Assembly (NCBI GenBank): GCA_033030425.1 | Contig: JAUFSD010000002.1 | Location: forward strand, 248,001-312,000 | Length of the DNA: 64,000 bases | Source: Verpa conica | Lineage: Eukaryota > Ascomycota > Pezizomycetes > Pezizales > Morchellaceae | Direction: 5' to 3' | Shown: positions 21,601 through 32,679 of the stretch, in pieces | Numbering within the stretch: the first letter of the stretch is position 1 | Layout: each line of letters opens with the position of its first letter | Translations under genes and position numbers: made by a program | The notes under the pieces: generated by a model | Told to the model about the DNA's origin: nothing | What the model saw: the letters and a program-made list of their open reading frames with translations, nothing else | The model's database searches: none

Positions 21601-24092
21601 TCATCCCTAGGTGTTAGAAACTCAATTTGAGACATTGGACTCCCAGGAGATTCATGGTCCACCACAAGGTTTGATTTCTTGTTGTCTAGCTCCATAGGAT
21701 CCATGGGAGGGTAGATATCCTCCATTGCTGATTTTGGAGTTTCTAGTTCTGCTTGGATGGAATCTTCTTCAAATTCGCCTATAAAATCTACAGGTGTACC
21801 AAATTCGAAACTCTTGCTGAGAACTGGTATAACTTCTGGTGCTTCTTCTTGACATAGTTCTTGGAAGTCCACAGACGACCCATATTCAAAGCTTTTCGAT
21901 ATTTGTGTAGCTTCCAGTATTTCTTCGTCATGTTGGCTCGAAAAGTCTATAGGTGACTCATATTCAACACTTGGCCGAATTTCTGATTCTTCTGCAGTTT
22001 CTACCCTTTCGGTTAAGATTTCCCCCGTGATCATTGGCCCTGGTGTCAGACAATTTACACTCGTTTCTCTAGTTGCCTGGTTGGATGGGAAATCCCCTTC
22101 ACTGAGTATAGACGGTTTTAGAAGGTCCATCTCCTCCTCTTCCGACATGAAATTTTGTGGAGAGAGACTATCTCTTATTTCTCTATACAAGTCGATGGGT
22201 GGTAATCTTTCTAGTATAGCATTTCCAGATTCGATATCCTCTCCTGGTTGTCTCACTACTATTACCTCGCCCACTTGTGAACTTTGTGGTATCGTCCCTG
22301 CAAACGCATCATCAAGCTCCCGCAATTCATAGTCTTTGGGGAACCCCTCACGCTCTTTTGTAAATTTTTCCAGCACCTCCCTTGGTATCTCCGCAAAAAT
22401 CAATGCATTCCCCACTTTTCTATGCGCCTTCCGCTGCCACTCACCCACAAAATCTGCTAGCCCCTGCTTCCCCACATCTTTAATAAGAAGTTTTTCGAAT
22501 TCCCAAGTCGCTTCGTCATCTGGGAAGCCTTGCCAGCGGATCAAATACTGAGTCCAGCCTCGCCGTAGTTTAGGTTTCTTTTTATTGAAGTGTTTTCTTT
22601 GGCCAATTATGCATTCAGCCGCCCAAAGTGCTTCGCCATCAACTATCTCTACGGGTTTTGGCTTAGAAGGCGGGTACTTTGAGGAAGCTAAGGCTGGAGG
22701 CTCTATGGGTTCCGCGAGAGCTTGGTGGAGGCGTTTTTTCTTTGGAAGGGGTTTTTTAAATGTGCTATCCGGTGGTGAAGAAGATGGGAGCTGGAGCGCG
22801 GGTTTATTCGATATAGGCTGTATTGGCTTGTGTTTCTTATCTTTGCCCTTAGGTTTTTTTGAGACAATAGGTGGGATATGGACTAAATTTACGGCATCTT
22901 CTGACCCTACGTCAGAACCGAGTCCTAACCTAGATTTCGTCGTCTCATCTTCAAAGGAATCTCCAACTACTGAGCATCCCTGGTGTGAGGGTGGTGGGAG
23001 GTTTTCCTCTTCAACGTGATCCATAAACGATACTTGCTGTTGAGAGCTTGGAACTTCAGTAAAGCTTGTAGCATTATTCGCAGATGTATTGAAGTTTGAA
23101 ACTTTAGGGGGAATCTTATTATTTGTTGGCTGTTGATAAGGTTGAAAAATTTCTTCCTCGTCGTCGGAATCCGGTATCATTATGCTTTTTGATAGCGTGC
23201 CTATCGGTTGATCAACTACATTTCTCGCCCCCGAGGACCCGACTGCCTGCCGGTGACCGACTTTTCCTGGAAACTGTGCCCTTGAACTTTTACTGCTTAA
23301 ATTTTGATTCGCTGCTCCACGTTCACCTCCCACGCTTCCAAAAGCCAATCTCTTCTGCCCTGGTGTAGCATCGATCAATCTATAATCCGCCCATGCCAAT
23401 AATTTCCCCCTGTCGATACAATCCACGATCCATTCGGGCTTTACAACTTTATATCTTGCGAATTCAACTCTCTTCTTTGGAGTAAGGTTCGAGGCAACAA
23501 TGTGAGTTATGAGAGTTTTACCATCCAAGTATTGCTGGAATCCACCCCCATGAGCCACAATGAGCTTGCTGAGTTCATGTTGATTGGGAACTGTGTAGCC
23601 ATTTATATGCATGACAAAGCCACGGAAGAGCTGAGGAAGGTCGAGGGAAGACGTTTGTGAACGAATGTGGGCGTCACGATTCTGGAGCTTGATGCGTTTG
23701 CGGGCGAAGTAGCTATAGATACATTAAATTCTTGATCAAATGAGATTTAGAGTGTACCCTGAAGCATGGAGATTTTGAAACTTGGTACTACATGTGATTT
23801 CATACAGTCTACATACCAAGCTCGACTTTCCAATACATGCATCAAGTGAGAAATTAATATATATATATAAAAAAGGGCCCTTACTCTTTAAAACCACCAA
23901 ACTCTGACTGGTTATATTCGGACCCATCTTCGTTAGTAAAGGTGTCTATTGTTCCATACTACCAGTTAGCCCACATTCCTTTATTCATACCAAAAAAAGG
24001 AAAAAAGAAAAAAAAGATAAAAACCTACGAGACTCGATTTTCCTTGCTAATTTCTTCGCATTTTCATCTGAGGCCTCTAGACGACGAGACAT
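18691..24092 (-). CDS. rev1: DNA repair protein REV1 with inserted chromodomain
   Basis: Five exons in coding order: 24092-24029, 23945-23885, 23712-21368, 21310-20449 and 20395-18691; phases close to give 1678 aa. REV1 is a Y-family dCMP transferase and scaffold for translesion synthesis. Joining exons 1-3 restores the conserved N-terminus RKIESHTFTNEDGSEYNQ, then FGGFKDYFARKRIKLQN. Domains: BRCT about 68-157 (VNGYT-like HINGYTVPN, HGGGF, THIVAS, KPEWIVDCI); chromodomain about 404-470; polymerase core from about 849 with DFDCFFAS (Asp854, Asp856) and SVDEALLD (Asp954, Glu955); little finger; two ubiquitin-binding motifs about 1318-1335 and 1367-1384 (each with an LPxxIR core); C-terminal protein-interaction domain about 1569-1678. 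The protein is longer than usual because of a 650-residue linker between BRCT and polymerase. The chromodomain there is unexpected (see findings). Exons 1-2 are only 64 and 61 bp. Confidence 0.93.
21780..21977 (-). repeat. Three-fold peptide repeat in REV1 linker
   Basis: The linker between chromodomain and polymerase holds SVEYESPIDF, SFEYGSSVDF and SFEFGTPVDF, spaced about 27-32 residues apart and each followed by an acidic run. The pattern S-[VF]-E-[YF]-x-[ST]-x-[IV]-D-F looks like a repeated short linear motif. Confidence 0.8.
22430..22628 (-). other. Chromodomain within REV1
   Basis: Encodes about residues 404-470 of REV1: LWAAECIIGQRK, then WTQYLIRWQGFPDDEATWEF and a helix ending in ADFVGEWQ. 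It follows the HP1-type pattern EYxVEKIL...YLVKWKGF.DE..TWEPE. The three methyl-lysine cage positions appear filled by aromatic residues (Trp in LWAA, Trp in IRW, Phe in QGF). It lies in the same uninterrupted exon as the BRCT domain, so it is not a splicing artefact. Confidence 0.88.
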
Positions 24093-25516
24093 CTTGAGTG
24101 GCTCGAGATGGTGTTGATTCTCCAATCAGGCGAAGGGGGGGGGCGAGACTGTACGCGTGAATGGGGAGATGCGAAGTGAGGGGTGGGCAGAAAACGCGAG
24201 ATGAGACGCGTAAAGTGGCTAATAGGGCCAGAGGAGGCTCATGAATAAAGGATTAGGGTTACGGAAACAGCCCGGGTAACGTATGCGCTTGGGCGCTGCC
24301 GAATAATGGTGGTGTGCGGGCCGCATCTGGAGTTCAACGGCTCGAGTGCAGGGGGTTTACGTGGACCTGCAGAGCGAACCCGAACAAGGAAAAAACCACT
24401 CCTGAATGTGGACACGAAAGAGAGGAAGGTGAAATGTGAAGGCCATTGAATAGCGCACTAGCCAGAATTTGGATCCTCCGTGGATCATGAATCACACCAC
24501 TGCCTGGTTCTACTTTTAGGAAGCCCCCCAAAGGCCATTGGTATCCTAGGTATCTAGGGGTGACTTTCCAAGGGTTCTAGAAGAACGAAAATAAATCGAA
24601 ATGTGGATGCTATTGTCAGGACCACCAAACTACGCACTGGTCAGCGTGGGCACTGCTTGACGGCCTGGGGTCACGTAACCGCAGAATGGTTACTTATAAA
24701 ACGACAGCCTTTACGGTCCCCCCGGGCCCTGGTCCATTGAACTTTGCAGTATTGATCTAAGCTGGGGTATATTTTTTGGAACTTTAAAAACAGTCCCCCG
24801 GGACGGAGATGTGGCCGTCTTAAAGCCCACTGAACTGTACATTCCTTCCCTGGATTTTCTTCCCTGGAAGCCCCACATGTCATGTCACTACTAATCCTAA
24901 AAGATTATGTACCTCCGCAATTTTTTCTTCAGTAAACTTACACTAAGGGGATTTCAAATGTGGTGTGGGCAGTGCTACAGCAGTAATATCTAGAACTTGA
25001 GGGAATTTTATTCGTATTCGGACAGTTCGCTGTGCGATCCTGTGATGCTGTGAAGCCTCCCCGAATCGGCTCGATAGCGGAGTTCAGTCGCACAGCCAGG
25101 ACTTTGGAATTTACGACTCAAAGCAGCACCTGTTCTAGCAAATACCCCGACACCCCAGCCCTCATCCTTAGCACCATGACGTCCGCACCTTACAATAAAC
25201 CGTCTGTTGGTAGTGTGATCCGCGCCCAGGAACCAAGCCGGAACGACTGACGCCGTTTACGCGTCATCGCACAGCCTTGCTTCATTGGTGATCCGGATCT
25301 TTGGTGATGGATGGATTGTCACAGTTCATGGCGGACCTATGTGATAAGCTGGGCATTGGCCTATTTCCTGCCAACACAAAAGCAGAACGATAGCCTTGTT
25401 CTTTTCTCTTTCTCTTTAACATTCCTCTTAGACAGGCGCTGCTTTTATCGTTTCCCTCAACTTCCCTTATCACACCTTGTTATCCCACCCTAGTACTTAT
25501 CATCCACCTGGCAAAA
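24093..25516. other. Intergenic between divergent REV1 and RCR genes
   Basis: No gene is supported; short ORFs on both strands have no recognisable domain. The final 120 bp before 25517 are strongly pyrimidine-rich (cttttctctttctcttt type), a common feature upstream of fungal start codons. Confidence 0.5.
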
Positions 25517-26246
25517 ATGGACGAAGTTATAAAACGTTTGAAAAAGAGGCAGAGTGGCCCGAACGATAATGTCTATTAGTATGCTAAATCTCCTGTTTGC
25601 TCTTTTTCTAAGAATATACTGACGTTCCCTCTCTAAACAGCTGTAATGGAAATTATTATGACAACTATGACGACTGCTACTCGAACTGGTACTCATGGGG
25701 TCGATGGATCTTTATTGCTGGTGTTATCATCGCCTTCCTTATCCTCTTCTCATTGTGCGCGTAAGTCACCCACCAGGTTAAGACAATTTTGTCACGCCAC
25801 CAGATATCAAAACTTTATACTAACTTCCCCTCAGTTGCCTAGCTCGTCGCCGCCGTCGCCGTGGTCTTCAGCCATATTATGGAACTGCCTGGATGCCATT
25901 CCGTCCAAATCAACCCACCGATCACCAATTCCAGCAATACCCGCAACAACCCTATGACCCGAATAATCCGCGTGGGAATGGTTACACACAATATTATGCG
26001 CCACCTACTGCACCGGCTCCTCCTTATACCCCAAGCCCGCACATGACTGGATCACCCTTCCAATCTACCACTCCACAGCCTCAACAGCAGACAGGACAGT
26101 ATTATCCACCGCCACCAGGATCACCGCCACCGCACCAGTATGGAATGACTGGTGTGAATGCCCATGGTACAGGGACAACGAGAGACAGCGAGTATTACAT
26201 GCCGCCTCCGGGGCCACCGCCACAGGCACATGTGGGAAAGATATAA
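25517..26246 (+). CDS. RCR-family membrane protein (Congo-red resistance/chitin regulation)
   Basis: Three exons: 25517-25578, 25641-25760 and 25835-26246; phases close to give 197 aa. Reading straight on, exon 1 meets a TAG at 25577-25579, but the donor begins at that G, so splicing removes the stop and yields NVYYCNGNYYDNYDDCY. The product has a short Tyr/Asn/Cys-rich external N-terminus, one membrane helix (about 43-64, WIFIAGVIIAFLILFSLC), then six arginines and GLQPYYGTAWMP. This helix-polyArg-GLxPYYGT order is the hallmark of the RCR family. The tail is Pro/Gln/Tyr-rich. Yeast Rcr1 lowers chitin deposition and Rcr1/Rcr2 act in endosomal sorting of plasma-membrane proteins; the same role is inferred here. 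Confidence 0.88.
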
Positions 26247-29200
26247 TGGCATATATTGGACAGAGACATTAGATGCCCAACGTTGAATGGTAAACGTAAA
26301 GTATATTGGTTGGGATGGGACGGCTTTCTTTTTGTAATATTTTATGGCGCTTTAATTTCCATTTGTCCTGAGGTGGGGTGGTGGGTTGGTGGGTTGGGTG
26401 GTTATGATGGGTTTGGGGATATGAGGTTGGGGGGTTATAGTCTATTACACGTGTTTCTTTTGTTTTTTTAGCCCTGGTACGGCCACGTTTCTATCTAGTT
26501 TTAAGTATGTTGTGTTGGGATTGGTTAGTGAAAAAAACATCTAAATGTAATTAACAGGAACATATGACACTTACATTTCTGTATAAATATTCAATTGTAA
26601 GTGAATTGCTACATAAAATCTATAACTCAGTTTCTAGGCGATACCGAGTGATGATGTATGAATACCAAGGGGGCGAATCTCTTTAAGCTTTACCGGAACT
26701 TCACTACCCACCATCACCTTCGTACTTAAGGTTTTACCCATTCCAACTTAAAACAGTATACACCACCTACCCAGGGTCGTTCTTATCACAAAATGTTACA
26801 CAAAAAGCCTTCACGTATGGATCTAGGCATGAAACTTCTACTTGCTTTTATAGATAACAGCTTAGATAACCGTGCATATCTATTACTAGATTAAGGGATT
26901 CCCGAATGACGATATTTAGAACACTACTAAAGTAGGCCTAAAGCAAGCATTTTTACTACGGTCCAGACTATACTCTACCAACACCTAGGCTCATTCTTAT
27001 CACCCACCTATTACAAGTACGACAGGCGAGCTGCGCTGTCATAGGGGTACTGGGCATAAAACTACCCCGCAGCCGATATCTTTATTTCTTTATTTTTATT
27101 TTTTTTATTGAACCCCAGATCGCCGGTAGGTCCGCGTTTTCTTGCCTCAAAAAATTAAATAACTCAAGCCACAATGTCTCGAGGTGAGACGAGATGAAAA
27201 AACCCACAACACAATCCGGGGGAACGCCAGTTTCTCGGAGGTACTCAAGATTGAGACCGAGGCGCCTAGCTTATAGACTTGCCAGTATTTAGTATTCTTG
27301 ATCAACTTTAATCCCCCCCTCCCTCTGTCTTTCAAATCGGTAGAATTATAAATACCGGCGCAAGACATTTTTTACCTATAAAACCTTATTCTCCGGATTC
27401 TGCATTTATAGGTAGGTTGTCAGGTTCCCCTTTTTTTAATACTTATCAAAACTTACTAACCGCATGATGAGCAACTTAGCTAGTAAATCACAACTATATC
27501 CACTTACTCTAATTCTCATATAATTACATACTAGAGATATCAACTAGATACCACTAAATTCAAAATAAAATTCAGTCCTTACTGTACGCTATTCTAAGAA
27601 TGACAGGAGCATCCATAAAGGATGCAGGAATTGGCGAGAGGAGGCATATATTCGAGCTACAGGGGATTTTTCTAGGGTTTCAATTAGACTTAGGGTATGA
27701 AGAGGCTCTAGCCTAGCTTTTACTAAGTACCCGTTACAGTTATTCCTTGTTATGGGTCATTTTGGCGTTTAAGATCTCTTAATACTGTTTCTATGTAGCA
27801 TAATATAATATGAATTTTTTATTATGGCAGTAGTGATTAGTACTCACGGCCCAAAAGACCTCATCGAGTAACTATAAACGCTAAAAAAGTTTGGGGTGCT
27901 GCACATCCATGTAACGCAATACACAAAGTGGGGATAAATGCTCAGACCCCCCCCCTCCCTAGATTCTACAGTACTTTATCGATAATAGGATAGGTGTCAT
28001 TTTTCATCATAAAAAAAAAAAAAGCTAAGACCAAGATGTTCTAGAATGATGTTCCAGATTAAGCAGACTTTTTTTTTTTTTTTTCAACTGCGCGCTGCAA
28101 TGTTCAAGATCGATTGCTTGCTTGCCCCACTCACACTACATGCACATTCTAGTCTTAGATAATATGCCATATCAGATACCTTACTTTTTTTTTTTTTCCA
28201 ACTGACAAAAAAAAAAAAAAAAGCAAACTCAAACTCAAACACTCACATCATTACACATTTGAAACATCAAATCGACTCTTGAGTATTGGGTCAAGTTCTG
28301 TGTGTTCGTGGTCAAATCGATCTTTGGGGCCCTTTACTCTGATGATGGGAATAACCCCTACAAACCGTATAGAACTTTACAAGAGAGAGATTTACATCGG
28401 CTCGGAGTTGCGGGGAACATGACTTTTCACCATATGCGGTTGGAAGCCTCGAGAGGAGGGATCTCCTCAAGTATATTCTCGAGTTGAAAAGGAGAAAGTA
28501 GTGGTCTTAAGCTAGTCCTAATATGTGAATAATCACGTGCTTTAAGCGTTAGATAGTTACGCAACAACAGACTTTCTTTTCACCTCTATACCCCTCCCCC
28601 CCTTTGTGAGACTATATACCAGGTTTGTTATGGATCGACATGTCTCTCCGATAAACTGACACTTATCCGGTCAAACCTAAATGAGGTAGAAGTTCCCAGC
28701 TCCATGCTTGTAAGGATCTAGTTTTTGTCTAGAGGGTAACTTTACCGGCTATTATTGGACGATTCGGGTTTCTTTGGCCACCCAACAAAACATATCTATG
28801 CTGTCTCCTGAGGTATATAGAAATGCAAACTGATCATTACCGGTAGTGCATTGGAGCTTTGACATCTGACGCGAGGGTATACTCAAGGGAAAATAAAAAA
28901 ATTTAACTTTCAAGTTAATAGCTGCTGGAGTTAGTATCGCTATTTCTATATGCATTAATAGACGTAACTACTCTATCTATATTTCTTTCATACTATTCTT
29001 CCTCTGCCTATAAAATTTGTATAGAGATTTTTACAGTATATGGCTAAATCTAGGCAGGAAAGCTATTAGAACACAAGAATGACAAGAATCTATACTGATG
29101 TAGTAGTCTGTGAGCTATAGGAAATCCTGACTGCTCATAAGAGTATGACTTGCAAGAATTCTTATTCGGCGGCACATGTTTGGTGCATAAAGTATTTTTC

Positions 29201-30381
29201 TTTCTCTAGGTGTGATACTAAGAGATGGGGTTAATATGGGCACATCAACGCCCCCGCTCAGCCAAAATTTTACAATAGTGACTGACATTTCCGTATATTA
29301 CGAACCTGCCAGGAAAGCTATAGGTTCTATATTAACGGGGACTAACCTAACTAGGCACGATACTTACCAATTATAGAGGGAGATTAATAGTTAAAGGCCC
29401 GAGCTGCTCAAAGGGTGTTTTCTTCGTATTCCTACTTTACATGTAACCCTGATACTTATCCGAGGGGGGCAAACTTTGGGTACGGCTATCACAAACATCT
29501 CTGCTTACATGTAGTGCCCGCATCTGCCGACTACACTACCCGAGCGTTGCAATGTCAAATAACTAAACAGACTACAGTCTGCTAGTAGCGTAGTGCGGGC
29601 TAGAACAGGGGTGGGGCCGCGCAGATAGTCCGGCTATGTGAATCTAGCGCTACCCGAGGGACAGGAACAGGAGTTAAGGTGACAAGCAAGAGGATGCGTC
29701 TACCCTACTCTGGGAGCCTCTGCACCTAGAGTGCCCTTACATTAAGCCGCATCATGAAGTGTTACTCGACAGCCCCCAGAGCGCTAGGCCCAAAGGTGAT
29801 GCGTGGCTTAAAGCCATTAATTTCCACAACTCTCGCTTACAAGTTACGCTATTCCTCGTCAGAAAAACAAAATCTAAGTTGTCTCATATAAAAAGAAAGA
29901 GTGAAAACTATCTAGCTTTGTAAGAGCCTCTAATTTTGTTTCGCTTGCCGTTGTATACTCATAAACATAAGCCATAACTCACGTCCCAGAGGACCCACTG
30001 GTTCACGACTCCGCACTCGGCCCTTTATCGCCATAAATACCTATTATATATGTACTTCCTACCGGAGAATATCAAGTGTCGGCCTGCTCCGGAGTGCATT
30101 TTCCCCTACATTTATGATCTGCTGTAACCCGAAGATCTGCCGGAGTGTATCCCTGGCTCTGGTGAGACTTGTGGATTGGTACTAGCCCTAGTAAGTGCGG
30201 GCCCCGAGCCAAATCAGGGGGCCCGAAGGCCCGGGAACAGCACAAATATGTTCTACATAGCTATCAAACATGAATATATCGTAGTCGTCGGTCCCTCCGT
30301 CCCTTCAACACTCAGCACCCCTAATCACCACCCTACAGGCACCCTCAGCAAACAACCTCCCACCCCCTCCTCCAAACAAAA
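26247..30381. other. 4.1-kb gene-free region
   Basis: Only short, domain-free ORFs occur. The region contains long A/T homopolymers (28011-28222, listed separately), a C-run at about 27946, and G+C-richer patches at 29500-29800 and 30190-30235. No transposase, reverse transcriptase or terminal repeat is recognisable; any old element would be too decayed to see by eye. Confidence 0.5.
28011..28222. repeat. Cluster of A/T homopolymers with CAACTG flanks
   Basis: Runs are A13 (28011-28023), T16 (28069-28084), T13 (28185-28197) and A16 (28207-28222). The first T-run is followed by caactg and the second by ccaactgac, so the local arrangement is partly repeated. T13 and A16 form an inverted pair separated by nine bases. 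Confidence 0.85.
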
Positions 30382-31025
30382 ATGCCCGAATCACCAACAC
30401 CCCCACCAGCTCCAGAGATCCCAATATCAAATTTCACAACTTTCAACACAGTCACTATCCCACACGCTCTTTCAAAAGTATTTCCTGTCCTCGCTAGTGG
30501 AACCTCTATGGAATCAGTTGCGCGCCTCTCGGATCTCTGCACATCCTTCACTACCGGCGAAACAAAAACTATCTCTATAGCACCAGGCCTCTTGTCTACC
30601 GCGCGCGGCACAAGTCAGCACCCTACATCCCGTACCCAGAGCGGTCTTAGTCGGACGTCATTCGTCCTCGAGGAAACAGTCCCAATCATGAAGGGTCTTT
30701 TTAAAAGCAAAGTACGGATTGAGGGGTCCCAAACTGAGGACTGGGAGGGGCGGTGTTGTCTCTATGAGAGTGTTGCAGAGAAACAAGGGATATTCATATG
30801 GAAGTTGAGGACGTTTGAGGAGGTGGATGGCGGGAAGGCAACAAAGGTGACGGAGCGCATTGAGGGCAGTTATCCAGGTGCTTGGATGAGGTACCTTGTG
30901 GAGAAGGAGTGCAAGCGCGCGAATCTGTGAGTTCCCTTTTTTGGCAGTTTGTTTTTCGCAAAAATACTTATTGCATGGGACTATTCAGGGCGCACATGGA
31001 GAAGTACCACACACTGTTCAACTGA
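30382..31025 (+). CDS. Probable START/SRPBCC-like small protein
   Basis: Two exons: 30382-30926 and 30989-31025; phases close to give 193 aa. The intron choice adds a short C-terminus AHMEKYHTLFN that extends the final helix (KECKRANL) naturally. After a Pro-rich N-terminus (1-20) come an SMESVARLSDLC segment, FVLEETVPIMKGLF, a strand-rich middle (CCLYESVAEKQGIFIWKLRTFEEV) and TKVTERIEGSYPG before the last long helix. The succession of antiparallel strands closed by a C-terminal helix fits the START/Bet v1-like (SRPBCC) lipid or small-molecule binding fold, but this is judged from pattern only. No catalytic residues or partners can be named. Its 3' end lies about 110 bp from the tRNA-Asn gene on the other strand. 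Confidence 0.75.
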
Positions 31026-31135
31026 GGATAGCGGCTATGCGCGCCCTGTTCATGCTCTTGGATTGAAAAAAAAACAAAAACAAAAAACACAACAGCCTTG
31101 TTCCTGGTATACAAAATATCAACGGCGGCAAAAAT

Positions 31136-31236
31136 CTTCCCCGGGAAGGCTTGAACTTCCAACCTCCCGATACCGAAGTTCAACTGGGGGGTTGTAACTA
31201 ACAGTCGGACGCGCTAACCAATTGCGCCACGGAGAA
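31136..31236 (-). tRNA. tRNA-Asn (GTT) with 27-nt intron
   Basis: The cloverleaf closes well: acceptor TTCTCCG/CGGGGAA, D-arm GCGC-AATTGGTTA-GCGC, anticodon stem TCCGA/TCGGG with loop CTGTTAA, variable AGGTT, T-arm GGAAG-TTCAAGC-CTTCC, discriminator G. CCA is not encoded, as in eukaryotes. The anticodon GTT lies at 31200-31202. An intron occupies 31172-31198, directly after position 37, the standard site for nuclear tRNA introns. Confidence 0.93.
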
Positions 31237-31890
31237 CTTGATGTCTCCAAGCTTTCATTTGTAATATATAGAATATTATTTTTTTTTTCTTTGGTGTTGG
31301 GTGTTGAATTTTTTCTTTTTCTTTTTCGTCAAAGTTACATAATTGTTCACGGCGCCAAGCCAAGTTTCTTTTGTTTGGCAATACTTGTAGGGTAGTAAGC
31401 CCCATATTGTTTAGCAGTAAAACCTGATACTGCCTTAATAAATAAAAATTTCCCATGTACATGTCTGTATAGGTTTAAGGCTAGCTGTAGTTGTGTGGAT
31501 TGGGATCATGAGACATCACTCGTTTGGTCTTCTTCAGCTCGTTAGAAGCCAATCATCTGTTGAGAACCCTTTAGATATTTGACCGCCCCGTACCCATAAT
31601 TTATTAAGCTGTGTTATGAGATGTGAGACAATCCTAGTTGCTTAAACAACAGACTCGTAATTTGGTGATCTAATTTATGATATCTTAGACGGGTAAGCTG
31701 GTATTAGAACAATTTAAAGCGCAGAAAGAAGTTGTAAACGTGTTATTTGTTGGCTGGGAAATTAATTAATTGTAGGGGTGTTGGAATTGGTAGTGTCGAT
31801 CCTGATAAACACTCGAAATTGATTTTTTGTGCATACCCTTTTTGGCCAAATGTTTCATCTGGGCTTATCTTCGTATCTACTCTACAGGTA
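31237..31890. other. Intergenic
   Basis: AT-rich, no supported gene. Position 31237 onward should contain the tRNA's upstream flank. Poly-T and T/C-rich blocks lie at about 31275-31330, upstream rather than downstream of the tRNA. Confidence 0.45.
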
Positions 31891-32679
31891 TTATTCGGAG
31901 TCCTCAACCTCCTTCCATGGAACTTTAGTCCATACTTCTCCTTGTAGACACTCAATATCCTCATCCTCCAAGGGTTCTTCTCCTCTCACATGATTTGCAA
32001 GTCTCAGTAACCCTTCTCGAACGAGCTTGGTATATGAAATTGACCTCTTAATCGTACTTAAACTATAAAGTTCATATGCTATATACGCATTGAGGAATAT
32101 CAATCCTGGTTTCAAAAATATCTTGAGTTCTCGAGGGTCAGAGGGTCTTATTCCTATACCTAACCCTAGCAGTCCTACAACCCCTCCCATCCACTTCGCT
32201 CTAGGCATACATATCAGCTAACACTCAGTCAAAAGGCCTGTCAAATACTTACATAGAAATCTGTCGAGCCTTGGTCAGTGTCTTCTGCTTTATGAGTCTC
32301 TGTTCAAGGACTTGAGACCTTTGGAATAGTTGGCTGATATCGGTCATGAGTATCCCCCGGACCATTCGTAGTCTTAGTAGACGATCTTTCTCGGAAATAT
32401 GGTCTGAATCTGGAGTGTTGTAATGAACTGTTTATTCTATCATCAACAACCCTCACCTCAGAAATGAAGATACTGGGGTTACTAACGAGAGACTTGGCTT
32501 GAGCTCATGTCTTCACGTGTTAACTCTTGAATACGCCTAATATGGTAGAGAGCAGCCATCTTCACGGCATCTGCAACGAATGGTGGTATAAGGGGATCTT
32601 CGTAAACACTACTGCCATTTTGTTCTTCTATCTCAGGATATTCAGGACTTTCATCACGCTGATAAAGCTCTGCATCCAT
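31891..32679 (-). CDS. Orphan protein with helical and hydrophobic segments
   Basis: Three exons in coding order: 32679-32487, 32409-32253 and 32200-31891; phases close to give 219 aa. I recognise no family. Visible parts: an acidic N-terminus (1-30); a long amphipathic helical region (about 40-115: VADAVKMAALYHIRRIQEL, then RLRMVRGILMTDISQLFQ and LEQRLIKQKTLTKARQ) that looks like a coiled coil; a Gly-rich hydrophobic stretch (WMGGVVGLLGLGIGI, about 118-133); a second hydrophobic helix (LIFLNAYIAYELYSL, about 149-163); and an acidic tail. It is probably membrane-associated. It is transcribed away from the orphan gene at 33458, about 0.8 kb off. Confidence 0.68.

Noticed and set aside
22430..22628. 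Chromodomain as a retrotransposon integrase fragment inserted in REV1
   Set aside because: The frame is continuous with the flanking REV1 linker and no integrase, protease or reverse-transcriptase sequence is adjacent; origin from such an element long ago is still possible.
25577..25579. In-frame stop suggesting the RCR gene is broken
   Set aside because: The stop's final base is the first base of a gtatgc donor, and splicing restores the family sequence.
26247..30381. Possible retroelement suggested by A/T tails
   Set aside because: No reverse transcriptase, integrase, terminal repeat or target duplication could be recognised.
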